A stretch of DNA of 64,000 nucleotides from Rhodocyclaceae bacterium (GCA_019455325.1 JACFMQ010000004.1:259247-323246); one strand, 5' to 3'. Positions 44,010 through 53,273 are shown, numbered from the stretch's first letter. Notes: generated by a model from the letters alone, not told the origin. Numbers and translations: made by a program.

Positions 44010-44570
44010 ATGTCCGCACCACACCGCCTAGCCCGCCTGCTCGCCGCCGCCGCGCTGGCCCTCGCCGCCGGGCTGGCGCAGGCCGAGCTGTTCGCCACGA
44101 CCGCCGTCGACCTGGCCCGCGAGAGCGCGCAGGGCGGCCGAGACGGCAAGCTGCTCGCCGTGCTCTTCGAGCAGGACGACTGCGCCGCGTGCCGCGAGCT
44201 GCGGCAGAAGGTACTCGGCGACAAGGCGACCGGCCAGGCCATCGCCGCCCGCTACCGCACCGTCGCCGTCGACCTCTCGGCCGCCGGCGAGCTGGTGACG
44301 CCGGACGGCAAGACGCTGCCGGCGAAGGACTGGGCCGCGCGCCTGCGCGTTCCCGGCACGCCGGCGCTGGCCTTCTTCGACGCCAGGGGGCGCCTGCTCT
44401 ACCGGCACGTCGGCCCGCTCGCCGACGGCCGCGAGCTGCAACTGCTCGGCCGCTACGTGGCCAGCGAGGAATACGAGCGCCGGCCGTTCAGCGACTACCT
44501 GCGCACGCAGAAGATCGGCGACCGCGTCAGCGCGCTGCAACGGGAAAGCGTATGCCACACGAAAAGCTGA
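44010..44570 (+). CDS. Thioredoxin-like periplasmic protein (SoxW-like)
   Basis: A 186-residue protein with a signal peptide (ending AQAEL) and a thioredoxin fold. The redox pair is in FEQDDCAACRELRQKVLG (CxxC) and the cis-proline in RVPGTPALAFFDARG. SoxW-like proteins keep periplasmic sulfur-handling proteins reduced. The 3' end overlaps the CoA-transferase gene by 19 nt, so this is a firm part of the same transcript. Confidence 0.87.
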   Translation: MSAPHRLARLLAAAALALAAGLAQAELFATTAVDLARESAQGGRDGKLLAVLFEQDDCAACRELRQKVLGDKATGQAIAARYRTVAVDLSAAGELVTPDGKTLPAKDWAARLRVPGTPALAFFDARGRLLYRHVGPLADGRELQLLGRYVASEEYERRPFSDYLRTQKIGDRVSALQRESVCHTKS

Positions 44571-45556
44571 TCCCGCTGGCCGAGGCCGTGCGCCGCTACG
44601 CGCGCGACGGCCAGCAGTACGCCAGCGGCGCGGCGCTGCCGGTCGGCTCCGACGCCGTGGTCTTCGGCCGCGAGCTGCTGCGCCAGAAGCGGCGCGACCT
44701 GCACGCCATCTTTCACTGCAACACGCAGCAACTGAACCTGCTCGCCGCCGCCGGCGCCGTGACGCGCGCCGAATGCGGCTTCTCCGGGCTGGAAGGCTTC
44801 GGCTTCGCCAACGGCCTGCGCCGCGCCGTCGAATCCGGCACGCTGGCGCTGGAGGATTACTCGAACCTGGCGATGGCGCTGCGCCTCCTCGGCGGCGCGC
44901 TCAACTGGCCCTTCGTGCCGGCCACCGTGAACGTCGGCTCCGACCTCGAATACCGCAGCGGCTTCGCGCCGGACGCATCGCCGGCGACGGCAAAGATTCC
45001 GCGCGTCACCGACCCCTTTTCCGGCCGCGAGATCGGCGCCTTCTCGCCGCTCCGGCCGGAGCTGGCCGCGATCCACGTGACGCTCGCCGACCCGCTCGGC
45101 AACGCCATCATGCTCGGCACCGAGTGGAGCCGCTTCGAGCTGTCGCGCGCGGCGCAGAAGGTGGTGCTGGTGGCGGACGCCATCGTCGACACCGACTGCA
45201 TGCGCCAGTACCCGAACCTGGTGCGCATTCCGGACGTCGTCGTCGAGGCCGTGGTCTATTGCCCGTTCGCCGCGTGGCCGCAAGGTTCGCCGGGCATGTA
45301 CGACGTCGACGAGGAACACATGAAGGCGATGAACAAGGCGCTGGCGACCGAGGAAGGCACCGCCGCCTACCTGCGCGACTACGTCCATTCGTACGGCGAC
45401 GACGTCGACGGCTATCTCGACCTGATCGGCCGCGACACCGTCGCCCGCCTGACGCAGGGGCCGAGCGCCTTCCTGCTCGATCCCTTCCGCAAGTGGATCG
45501 TCCCGCACGACGAGGTGCTGGCGCTGCTCGACGAGCACGAGAAGGAGGCGGCATGA
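44552..45556 (+). CDS. CoA-transferase subunit A (glutaconate CoA-transferase-like)
   Basis: A 334-residue family I CoA-transferase alpha subunit, closest in type to glutaconate CoA-transferase/IpdA-like proteins. Segments: DGQQYASGAALPVGSDAVVF near the start, FHCNTQQLNLLAAAGAV, and the conserved RIPDVVVEAVVYCPFAAWPQ. It pairs with the following subunit. In this family some members are true transferases and others are ring-opening hydrolases, so the reaction cannot be fixed. Confidence 0.85.
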   Translation: MPHEKLIPLAEAVRRYARDGQQYASGAALPVGSDAVVFGRELLRQKRRDLHAIFHCNTQQLNLLAAAGAVTRAECGFSGLEGFGFANGLRRAVESGTLALEDYSNLAMALRLLGGALNWPFVPATVNVGSDLEYRSGFAPDASPATAKIPRVTDPFSGREIGAFSPLRPELAAIHVTLADPLGNAIMLGTEWSRFELSRAAQKVVLVADAIVDTDCMRQYPNLVRIPDVVVEAVVYCPFAAWPQGSPGMYDVDEEHMKAMNKALATEEGTAAYLRDYVHSYGDDVDGYLDLIGRDTVARLTQGPSAFLLDPFRKWIVPHDEVLALLDEHEKEAA

Positions 45557-46350
45557 GCCTGGACTACACCCGCCAGGAGATGATGGCCATCGCCACCGGC
45601 CGCGAAATCCGGGACGGCGAGCTGGCGATTTTCGGCGTCGGCCTCTCCATGCTCGCCGGCTACTTCGCGCAGGCGCACCACGCGCCAAAGGTGCGCGCCA
45701 TGACCGAGGGCGGCATCTACGGCGCCTCGCCGATCGGCGGCCTGCCGTGGGGCATCGAGTGCAACCGCATCTCGGCCAACGCCACCAGCTTCACCAGCGC
45801 GCTCGACGCGCTCGGCTGCCTGGTCGCCTCCGGCCGCTGCGACGTCGGCATCGTCGGCGCCGCGCAGGTCGACAGGTTCGGCAACGTGAACACCACCGGC
45901 ATCTGGGACGAGGGCGGCGAGATCGGCCCGCGCTACCGCCCGCCGAAGACGCGGCTGACCGGCGCCGGCGGCGCCAACGACATCGCCTGCGGCGCCAGGC
46001 GCTACATCGTCATGGTCACGCACGAGCCGAAGCGTTTCGCCGAGCGCGTCAGCTACGTCACCTCGCCCGGCCACCTCGACGGCGGCGACGCGCGCGCCCG
46101 GCACGGCTTCGTCGGCGGCGGCCCGTCGGCCATCGTCACCACGCTCGGCATCCTGCGCCCGCACCCGGAAACGAAGGAATTCCGGCTCGACGCCTGGTTC
46201 CCCTTCTCCTCCGTCGACGAAATCCGCGCCCACACCGGCTGGGACCTCGCGGTCTCGCCGGACGCGCACGTCGTGCCCGAACCGAGCGCCGCCGAACTCG
46301 CCGCGCTGCGCCGGGTGGACGTCACCGGCGCGCTGCGCAAGCAGGCGTGA
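45553..46350 (+). CDS. CoA-transferase subunit B (glutaconate CoA-transferase-like)
   Basis: A 265-residue beta subunit. Motifs: AIFGVGLSMLAGYFAQ, MTEGGIYGASPIGGLPWGIE, VDRFGNVNTTGIWDEGG and TGAGGANDIACGARR. Either glutamate in TEGG or GIECNR could be the thioester-forming residue; alignment with a structure would decide. Its ATG overlaps the alpha-subunit stop, and its own stop overlaps the metN GTG start. Confidence 0.85.
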   Translation: MSLDYTRQEMMAIATGREIRDGELAIFGVGLSMLAGYFAQAHHAPKVRAMTEGGIYGASPIGGLPWGIECNRISANATSFTSALDALGCLVASGRCDVGIVGAAQVDRFGNVNTTGIWDEGGEIGPRYRPPKTRLTGAGGANDIACGARRYIVMVTHEPKRFAERVSYVTSPGHLDGGDARARHGFVGGGPSAIVTTLGILRPHPETKEFRLDAWFPFSSVDEIRAHTGWDLAVSPDAHVVPEPSAAELAALRRVDVTGALRKQA

Positions 46351-47531
46351 CCGCCGTGGGCCAGCCGCTGACCCTCGCCCCGCTGACGGCTCGCGCCCGG
46401 CGCGGCCTGGTGCGCTGGCGCGTCGGCGAGATCGTCGCCCGCTTCAGGGCAGGCACCGGCCGCAAGGCGCCGGCCGCCGCTTCCCTGCCGCTGCCGAACA
46501 CCGCCGCCGAACGGCCGCTGTTCGCGCTACGCGGCATCGGCAAGACCTTCCCCGGCGGCGTCACCGCGCTCGCCGACATCGACCTCGACATCCACGAGGG
46601 CGAAATCTTCGGCATCATCGGCCGCAGCGGCGCCGGCAAAAGCACGCTGCTGCGCCTCCTGAACCTGCTCGAACGGCCGACCGCCGGCGGCATCGCCTTC
46701 GACGGGCACGACCTGCTGGCGCTGGACGCCGCCGAGCTGCGCACGCGGCGCCGGCGCATCGGCATGATCTTCCAGCACTTCAACCTGCTCTCGTCGCGCA
46801 CCGTCGCCGGCAACGTGGCGCTGCCGCTCGAACTGGCCGGCGCCTCGAAGGCGGCGATCGCCCGGCGCGTCGACGAGCTGCTCGAACTGGTCGGCCTCGC
46901 CGAACTGCGCGACCGCTACCCGGCGCAGATCAGCGGCGGCCAGAAGCAGCGCGTCGGCATCGCCCGCGCACTGGCCACGCATCCGCGCGTGCTGCTCTGC
47001 GACGAAGCGACCTCGGCGCTCGACCCGGAGACCACGCAGTCCATCCTCGCGCTGCTCGCCGACATCAACCGCCGGCTCGGCCTGACCATCGTGCTGATCA
47101 CGCACCAGATGCAGGTGATCAAGGCCGTCGCCCACCGCGTCGCCGTGCTCGACGCCGGCGCCGTGGCCGAGATCGGCGACGTCGCCGACATCGTCACCGC
47201 GCCGCGCTCGGCCGTCACGCGCACGCTGCTGCGCGAGCTGATCGGCGACGAGATTCCGGCGAGCGTGCGCGAGCGCGCCGCCCGGCTCGCCGCCGACGGC
47301 AACGGCGTCGTCTGGCGCCTCGCCTTCCGCGGCGCGGTCGTCGATACGCCGCTGCTGGCCGAGCTGAGCGCCGCCCACCCGGTCGCCACCCACCTGCTGC
47401 ACGGCTACATCGACGAGGTGCGCGGCGTGCCCTTCGGCTCGCTGGTCGCGCTGGTCGCGGGCGAAAACGAACACCTGCGGGCCGCCGCCGGCTTTCTCGC
47501 CGCCCGCGGCGTGCGCGTCGAGGAGGTTTGA
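46347..47531 (+). CDS. metN: Methionine ABC transporter ATP-binding protein with N-terminal extension
   Basis: A 394-residue MetN-type ATPase: Walker A GRSGAGKST, signature ISGGQKQRVGIARAL, Walker B VLLCDEATSALD, H-loop ITHQMQVIKA, and a C-terminal NIL domain (residues about 310-390) that senses methionine. The ATPase core begins near residue 57; the preceding arginine/alanine-rich extension is not usual for MetN. The GTG start overlaps the previous TGA (GTGA). With metI and metQ it imports methionine or related thioether compounds. Confidence 0.9.
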   Translation: MTAVGQPLTLAPLTARARRGLVRWRVGEIVARFRAGTGRKAPAAASLPLPNTAAERPLFALRGIGKTFPGGVTALADIDLDIHEGEIFGIIGRSGAGKSTLLRLLNLLERPTAGGIAFDGHDLLALDAAELRTRRRRIGMIFQHFNLLSSRTVAGNVALPLELAGASKAAIARRVDELLELVGLAELRDRYPAQISGGQKQRVGIARALATHPRVLLCDEATSALDPETTQSILALLADINRRLGLTIVLITHQMQVIKAVAHRVAVLDAGAVAEIGDVADIVTAPRSAVTRTLLRELIGDEIPASVRERAARLAADGNGVVWRLAFRGAVVDTPLLAELSAAHPVATHLLHGYIDEVRGVPFGSLVALVAGENEHLRAAAGFLAARGVRVEEV

Positions 47532-47534
47532 GCA

Positions 47535-48188
47535 ATGACGCCCGAACTCGCCCGCCTGCTCTTCGATTCGCTGCTGGAAACGCTGTGGATGGTCGGCGTC
47601 GCCGGCTTCTTCGGCACGCTCGCCGGCCTGCCGCTCGGCGTCCTGCTGGTCGTCACCGACCGCGGCGGACTGATCCGCAGCGTCGCCGTGAACCGCGTGC
47701 TCGGCGCCGTCGCCAACGCCGTGCGCTCGACGCCGTTCATCATCCTGATGGTCGCCATCATCCCGTTCACGCGCTGGATCGCCGGCACCTCGATCGGCAC
47801 CACGGCGGCCATCGTGCCGCTGTCGATCGCCGCCGCGCCGTTCATCGCGCGCCTGGTCGAGGCGGCGCTGCGCGAGGTGGACCGCGGCCTGATCGAGGCG
47901 CTGCTGGCCATGGGCGCGACGCCCTGGCAGGTGGTACGGAAGGCGCTGCTGCCGGAGGCGCTGCCGGGCATCGTGGCGGCGCTGACGGTGACCGCGGTGA
48001 GCCTGGTCGGCCACTCGGCGATGGCCGGCGCCGTCGGCGGCGGCGGCCTCGGCGACCTCGGCATCCGCTACGGCTACCAACGCTTCCTGCCGGAGGTGAT
48101 GGCCGCCGTCGTCGTCGTGCTGATCGTCCTCGTGCAGCTTCTCCAGTCCCTCGGCGACCGGCTGGCGCGCCGGCTGAGCCACCGCTAG
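47535..48188 (+). CDS. metI: Methionine ABC transporter permease
   Basis: A 217-residue permease with five membrane helices and the EAA loop (DRGLIEALLAMGATPWQVVR). The tail GGGGLGDLGIRYGYQRF is characteristic of MetI. Start 3 nt after the metN stop with AGGAGG upstream. Confidence 0.94.
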   Translation: MTPELARLLFDSLLETLWMVGVAGFFGTLAGLPLGVLLVVTDRGGLIRSVAVNRVLGAVANAVRSTPFIILMVAIIPFTRWIAGTSIGTTAAIVPLSIAAAPFIARLVEAALREVDRGLIEALLAMGATPWQVVRKALLPEALPGIVAALTVTAVSLVGHSAMAGAVGGGGLGDLGIRYGYQRFLPEVMAAVVVVLIVLVQLLQSLGDRLARRLSHR

Positions 48189-48205
48189 AACCCCCGAAAG
48201 GAACC

Positions 48206-49015
48206 ATGGCAATGAACCGCAGGACCCTGATCGCCACCGTCCTCTCGCCCCTGCTGGCCGCGCTGGCCTCGGCCGGCGCGCCCTTCGCCTTCGCCGCCGA
48301 GACCCTGAAGGTCGGCGTCACCGCCGGACCGCACGCGCAGATCTTCGAGGTGGTGAAGAAGATCGCCGCGCGCGACGGCCTCGACGTCCGCATCGTCGAG
48401 TTCTCCGACTACGTGCAGCCGAACGCCGCGCTCGCCGCCGGCGACCTCGACGTGAACAGCTACCAGCACCAGCCCTACCTCGACAACGCCAACGCCGACC
48501 GCGGCTACAAACTGGTCTCGATCGGCAAGACGATCATCTTCCCGATCGGCCTGTACTCGAAGAAGGTGAAGAAACTCGACCAACTGCCGCCGGGCGGCCG
48601 CGTCGCCATTCCCAACGACCCGACGAACGGCGGCCGCTCGCTGCTGCTGCTCGAAGCGCACGGGCTGATCAGGCTGAAGCCGGGCGCCGGCCTCAAGGCC
48701 TCGCCGGTGGACATCGTCGACAACCCGAAGAAGCTGCGCTTCGTCGAACTCGACGCCGCGCAACTGCCGCGCGCGCTCGACGAGGTGGACGCGGCCACGG
48801 TCAACACCAACTACGCGATCCCGGCCGGCCTGGTGCCGACGCGCGACGCGATCGTCATCGAAAGCCCGGATTCGCCCTACGCCAACGTGATCGCCGTGCG
48901 CGCCGCGGACAAGGACAGGCCGGTGCTGAAGAAGCTGCTGAAGGCGTACCAGAACGACGAGGTGAAGGCGTTCATCCGCAAGGAATTCAAGGATTCGGTG
49001 GTGCCCGCCTGGTAA
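48206..49015 (+). CDS. metQ: Methionine-binding protein (MetQ/NlpA family)
   Basis: A 269-residue binding protein. The signal peptide (residues 1-30) ends ASAGAPFAFAAE without a clear lipobox cysteine, so the protein is probably soluble rather than a lipoprotein. Family motifs LKVGVTAGPHAQIFEVVKKI, YQHQPYLDNAN and VNTNYAIPAGL are present. It completes the MetNIQ importer. Confidence 0.93.
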   Translation: MAMNRRTLIATVLSPLLAALASAGAPFAFAAETLKVGVTAGPHAQIFEVVKKIAARDGLDVRIVEFSDYVQPNAALAAGDLDVNSYQHQPYLDNANADRGYKLVSIGKTIIFPIGLYSKKVKKLDQLPPGGRVAIPNDPTNGGRSLLLLEAHGLIRLKPGAGLKASPVDIVDNPKKLRFVELDAAQLPRALDEVDAATVNTNYAIPAGLVPTRDAIVIESPDSPYANVIAVRAADKDRPVLKKLLKAYQNDEVKAFIRKEFKDSVVPAW

Positions 49016-49051
49016 GGTATCGCCGACGACGGGCGCGCGCCCGCGCCTTTC

Positions 49052-49072
49052 CCGCCGGCCGGGAGCCGGCGG
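49052..49072 (+). terminator. Hairpin after metQ
   Basis: An 8-bp perfect stem (ccgccggc/gccggcgg) with a 5-nt loop lies 36 nt after the metQ stop. No T-run follows; it may reduce rather than end transcription into the enoyl-CoA hydratase gene. Confidence 0.45.
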
Positions 49073-49110
49073 ACACGATCAGCCAGACCGGCCACCCTTT
49101 CGGAGAACGC

Positions 49111-49902
49111 ATGAACAGCCCGGAAACCCCCTTCGTCCTGCGCGACGACGCCGACGGCGTCGCCACGCTCACCCTCAACCGCCCGAACGCCCGCAACGCG
49201 CTGTCGCAAGGCATGCTGCGCGCGCTGCGCGAGCGCCTGCGCGAGATCGCTGCCGACGAAACGGCGCGCGTCGTCGTCATCGCCGGCGCCGGCCCGGCCT
49301 TCTGCGCCGGCCACGACCTGAAGGAACTGCGCGCGGCGGACTACGACGAGTCGTACACCGAGGCGCTGTTCGGCGAATGCGCCGAAGTCATGCAGGCCAT
49401 CGTCCGGCTGCCGAAGCCGGTCATCGCCCAAGTGCACGGCATCGCCACCGCCGCCGGCGCCCAACTGGTGGCGAGCTGCGACCTGGCGGTGGCCGCGGAC
49501 GACGCGCGCTTCGCCACGCCGGGCGTGAACATCGGCCTGTTCTGCTCGACGCCGATGGTCGCGCTGTCGCGCAACGTCGCGCACAAGCACGCGCTGCAGA
49601 TGCTGCTCACCGGCGACCTGATCGACGCGGCGACGGCTTTCCGCTTCGGCCTCGTGAACGAACTCGCGCCGGCCGCCGAGCTCGCAGCGCGCACCGCGGC
49701 GCTGGCGCGGCAGATCGCCACCAAGTCGCCGCTGACGCTGGCCATCGGCAAGGAAGCCTACTATCGCCAGGCGGAACTGCCGCTCGCCGACGCCTACGAC
49801 TACACCCGGCGGGTCATGGTCGACAACCTGAAGGCGCAGGATGCCCGCGAAGGCATCGGCGCCTTCGTCGAAAAGCGCCCGCCCGTCTGGTGTGGGCGCT
49901 GA
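49111..49902 (+). CDS. Enoyl-CoA hydratase/isomerase family protein
   Basis: A 263-residue crotonase-fold enzyme. The oxyanion-hole segments are AGAGPAFCAGHDLKEL and VHGIATAAGAQLVASCDLAV; the third region NIGLFCSTPMVALSRNV lacks the usual acidic residue of classic hydratases, so it may be an isomerase, hydrolase or C-S lyase-type member. The gene is followed 19 nt later by an acyl-CoA ligase gene. Confidence 0.87.
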   Translation: MNSPETPFVLRDDADGVATLTLNRPNARNALSQGMLRALRERLREIAADETARVVVIAGAGPAFCAGHDLKELRAADYDESYTEALFGECAEVMQAIVRLPKPVIAQVHGIATAAGAQLVASCDLAVAADDARFATPGVNIGLFCSTPMVALSRNVAHKHALQMLLTGDLIDAATAFRFGLVNELAPAAELAARTAALARQIATKSPLTLAIGKEAYYRQAELPLADAYDYTRRVMVDNLKAQDAREGIGAFVEKRPPVWCGR

Positions 49903-49921
49903 ACGAAAGAAAGACGCAACC

Positions 49922-51268
49922 ATGCCGATCACGCACAGCCCGGCCAGCGACCGGAAATACTGGGACGAAGCCCTCGAAACGCAGTCCCGCGCCGACTGGG
50001 ACGCACTCAAGCTGCGCCTGCTGCAGGCGCACCTCGCCCACGCCTACGCCCACTCGCCGTACTACCGGGCCAGCTTCGACGCGGCCGGCGTGCATCCGGA
50101 GCAGGTGCGCTCGCTCGCCGACATCCGCCGCTTTCCGTTCATCGACAAGAAGATCCTGCGCGACCGCCAGATCGCCGTTCCCCCGTTCGGCGACCTGGTC
50201 GCCGTTCCCGAACGCGACATCGTCTACATCTCGGCGTCCAGCGGCTCGACCGGCGTGCCGACGGCGTCGCCGTTCACCGCCGGCGACTTCGCCGACTGGA
50301 TCGACTACGAGGCGCGCCAGTTCTGGTCCTCCGGCCTGCGCCCCGAAGACCGCTACTGCCACTCGCTGAACTTCTCGCTGTTCGTCGGCGGCCCCTGCGT
50401 GCTCGGCGCGCAGAAGCTCGGCGCGCTGTCGATCCACGCCGGCACCGTGCCCTCCGAGCGCCTGCTGGCCATCGCCGGGCAGTTCGGGGCGACGGCCATC
50501 TGGACCACGCCTTCCTATGCCTGGTACCTGGGCGAGACGGCGATCAAGGAAGGCATCGACCCGAAAAAGGATCTCTCGATCCGGCGCATCTTCGTCGCCG
50601 GCGAGCCCGGCGGCTCCATTCCCGAAACGCGGCAGCGCATCGAGGCGCTGTGGGGGGCGTCGGTCTACGACTACTACGGCCTCTCCGACATCTTCGGGGC
50701 CTGCGCCGGCATGTGCGAGGAGAAACACGGCCTGCACTGGGCGGAGGACCACATCCTCGTCGAGGTGCTCGACCCGGAGAGCGGCGAGCCGGTCGCCGAG
50801 GGCGAGCGCGGCGAACTGGTGCTGACGACGCTGAAGAAGTCGGCGCGGCCGATGATCCGCTTCCGCACCGGCGACATCGTGTCCTTCACCGGCGAACCCT
50901 GCGCCTGCGGCCGGACCGCGCAGCGCATGCTCGGCACCCACGGCCGGCTCGACGACATGCTGATCATCAAGGGCGTCAACATCTTCCCGAGCGACGTCGA
51001 GGCCATCGCCCGCAAGGACCGCGAGCTGACCGGCGAATACCGCCTGGTCGTCGAACGCGAGAACCACCTCGACATCCTCACCGTCGAAGTGGAGCGCGCT
51101 GCCGCCGACGCTTCCCAGGACGCGGCGCTGGCGGAGCGTTTCGCCGGCCACCTGAAGTCGGTGACCGGCATCAGCGCCCGCGTCACCATCCTGCCGCCCG
51201 ACGCCCTGCCGCGCGCGACGCACAAGGCGAAGCGCGTCGAGGATCGCCGCAGCGGCGTATGGGGCTGA
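49922..51268 (+). CDS. AMP-forming acyl-CoA ligase (phenylacetate-CoA ligase-like)
   Basis: A 448-residue adenylating enzyme of the PaaK branch. The phosphate-binding loop is SASSGSTGVPTASPFT; DYYGLSDIFGA, RFRTGDIV and the C-terminal lid GRLDDMLIIKGVNIFPSDVE are conserved. Cysteines in ACAGMCEEKHG and GEPCACGRTAQRM may bind zinc, as in PaaK relatives. It should activate a carboxylic acid with CoA; the acid is unknown. Confidence 0.9.
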   Translation: MPITHSPASDRKYWDEALETQSRADWDALKLRLLQAHLAHAYAHSPYYRASFDAAGVHPEQVRSLADIRRFPFIDKKILRDRQIAVPPFGDLVAVPERDIVYISASSGSTGVPTASPFTAGDFADWIDYEARQFWSSGLRPEDRYCHSLNFSLFVGGPCVLGAQKLGALSIHAGTVPSERLLAIAGQFGATAIWTTPSYAWYLGETAIKEGIDPKKDLSIRRIFVAGEPGGSIPETRQRIEALWGASVYDYYGLSDIFGACAGMCEEKHGLHWAEDHILVEVLDPESGEPVAEGERGELVLTTLKKSARPMIRFRTGDIVSFTGEPCACGRTAQRMLGTHGRLDDMLIIKGVNIFPSDVEAIARKDRELTGEYRLVVERENHLDILTVEVERAAADASQDAALAERFAGHLKSVTGISARVTILPPDALPRATHKAKRVEDRRSGVWG

Positions 51269-51293
51269 ACGACGCCGCCCCAGGAGAACCGAC

Positions 51294-51839
51294 ATGGCGG
51301 AAATTCTCATCGTCCCCGGCCGCGGCAACAGCGGCCCCGGCCACTGGCAGACCTGGCTCGAAGGCGAGCTGGCGGCGAGCCGCCGCGTCGAACAGGACGA
51401 CTGGGACGCACCCTGGCTGCTCGACTGGATGGAACGGCTGCGCGACGGCATCGACGCCGCGCCCGGCCCGGCGCTGCTGGTCGCGCACAGCTTCGGCTGT
51501 CTCGCCGCCGTCGCCGCCGGCCTCGCCCGCCCGGAGCGCGTCGCCGGCGCGCTGCTCGTCGCCCCGGCCGACCCGTGGCGCTTCGGCATTCCCGAGGTGC
51601 TGCTCGAAGAGCCGCTGCCCTTCCCGAGCATCCTCGTCGCCAGCGAGAACGATCCCTGGATGAGCCTGGCCGGCGCCCGACGCTGGGCCGGGTTCTGGGG
51701 CAGCCGGCTGGTCAACCTCGGCGCCGCCGGCCACATCAACGGCGACTCCGGCTACGGCCCGTGGCCGCGGGCGCTCGCGCTGCTCGACGCACTCGACCGG
51801 CAGGCGGCGGCAGCCGATCACCGCGCCGGCGCCGCGTAG
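51294..51839 (+). CDS. RBBP9/YdeN-type serine hydrolase
   Basis: A 181-residue alpha/beta hydrolase. The nucleophile serine is in LLVAHSFGCLAAV, the acid in ASENDPWMSL and the histidine in GAAGHINGDSGYG. The start motif ILIVPGRGNSGPGHWQTWLE is typical of the family. It is the last gene of the plus-strand series and overlaps the end of the opposing permease gene by 22 nt. Confidence 0.9.
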   Translation: MAEILIVPGRGNSGPGHWQTWLEGELAASRRVEQDDWDAPWLLDWMERLRDGIDAAPGPALLVAHSFGCLAAVAAGLARPERVAGALLVAPADPWRFGIPEVLLEEPLPFPSILVASENDPWMSLAGARRWAGFWGSRLVNLGAAGHINGDSGYGPWPRALALLDALDRQAAAADHRAGAA

Positions 51840-52504
51840 CGGCGGCCGACGGCGAACGCGGCGCGCTCCAGCGCCACGCACAGCAGGTAATAGACGAAGG
51901 CGACGAAGAGGAAGATCTCGGTCGGATAGACCATCTCCCGGTTGCTGACCTGCGTGGCGACGAAGGACAGCTCGCCGACGCCGATCACGTAGGCGAGCGA
52001 AGTGTCCTTGACCAGCGCCACCCACTGGTTGATGAACGACGGCACCATCACCGGCAGCGCCTGCGGCAGCACGACCAGGCGCATCACCTGCCAGCGCCCC
52101 ATGCCGAGCGCCATGCCGGCCTGCCACTGCCCGGCCGGCAGGCTGAGGATGCCGGCGTGCACCGAATGCGCGAGATAGGCGCCGCCGATCAGCGACAGCG
52201 CGACGACGACGGTGGCGACGCCCGGCACGCCGACGCCGAACAGGATCGGCAGCAGGAAGTAGGTCCAGAAGATCAGCATGATCACCGGCACCGCGCGGAA
52301 GAAGGCGAGGAACAGGAACAGCGCGCGACGCGGCGCGCCGTCGAGCATCGACAGCCCGACGCCGAGGACGAGGCCGAGCGCGCCGGAGGCGAGCGCCGAG
52401 GCGAGGCTGAGCAGCAGCGTCAGCGCGGCGCCGCCGAGCGGCCCGGCCGGCCAGGCGCCGAGCATGAAGTAGCCGAAGTTGTCGGCGACGACGGTGAAAT
52501 CCAC
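51818..52504 (-). CDS. Polar amino-acid ABC transporter permease (second subunit)
   Basis: A 228-residue permease of the His/Glu/Gln family, with the EAA loop PAGQWQAGMALGMGRWQVMR. It begins with a GTG at 52504, 2 nt after the stop of the other permease gene. Its 3' end overlaps the opposing hydrolase gene. No ATPase gene follows. Confidence 0.88.
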   Translation of the reverse strand: MDFTVVADNFGYFMLGAWPAGPLGGAALTLLLSLASALASGALGLVLGVGLSMLDGAPRRALFLFLAFFRAVPVIMLIFWTYFLLPILFGVGVPGVATVVVALSLIGGAYLAHSVHAGILSLPAGQWQAGMALGMGRWQVMRLVVLPQALPVMVPSFINQWVALVKDTSLAYVIGVGELSFVATQVSNREMVYPTEIFLFVAFVYYLLCVALERAAFAVGRRYAAPAR

Positions 52505-52506
52505 GT

Positions 52507-53235
52507 TCAGCGCCCGCCCCGCGCGCGCGCGTCGCGCCGGCGCAGCCACTCGCCGGCGAACTCGATGGCGACGACGACGGCGACGTAGAGCAGCGTCGCG
52601 ATGCCGAAGGCCTGGAAGGTCTTGAAGGTCTCGGTCTCGACCTGGCGCGAGGCGTAAGAGAGCTCGGCCAGTCCGATGGCCATGGTCATCGACGAATTCT
52701 TCACCGCGTTCATGTACTGCCCGAGCAGCGGCGGCAGCGCGATGCGCACGGCCTGCGGCATGAGCACGTGGCGCCAGGCCTGCAGCCGCGTCATGCCGAG
52801 CGCCCGGGCGGTGACCGTCTGGCCGGGCGGCACGGCGAGGACGCCGGCGCGGAACTCCTCGGCGACGAAGGCCGCGGTGTACAGCGTCAGGCCGACGAAG
52901 CCGGCGACGTACTCGAACGGCGGCCAGTCGATGCCGAAGACGCCGAGGCGCCAGGCGTGCGGCGCGTTGAGCCATTCGCGCAGCGCGTCGGGAAAGAAGA
53001 AGGTGGCGCCGAAGTACCAGAAGAACAACTGGACGAGCAGCGGCGTATTGCGGAACACCGACAGCCAGGCGCGCAGCGGCCAGGCGACCCAGATCGGGCG
53101 GGCGATGCGGCCGAGGCACAGCGCGAAGCCGAGCGCGGTGGCGACGACGCAGGTCAGCGCCGAGAGCGCGAGCGTGACGCCGAAGCCTTCGAACAGCCAG
53201 GCGAGGTACTTGCCGGCGAGCGGTTCACCAAACAT
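52507..53235 (-). CDS. Polar amino-acid ABC transporter permease (first subunit)
   Basis: A 242-residue permease; EAA loop PPGQTVTARALGMTRLQAWR. Works as heterodimer with the next permease. Separated from the binding-protein gene by 87 nt containing a strong hairpin that probably lowers permease expression relative to the binding protein. Confidence 0.9.
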   Translation of the reverse strand: MFGEPLAGKYLAWLFEGFGVTLALSALTCVVATALGFALCLGRIARPIWVAWPLRAWLSVFRNTPLLVQLFFWYFGATFFFPDALREWLNAPHAWRLGVFGIDWPPFEYVAGFVGLTLYTAAFVAEEFRAGVLAVPPGQTVTARALGMTRLQAWRHVLMPQAVRIALPPLLGQYMNAVKNSSMTMAIGLAELSYASRQVETETFKTFQAFGIATLLYVAVVVAIEFAGEWLRRRDARARGGR

Positions 53236-53273
53236 CGGAGCGTTGACGGAGCGGAGCGGCGAAGGCGGAAACG

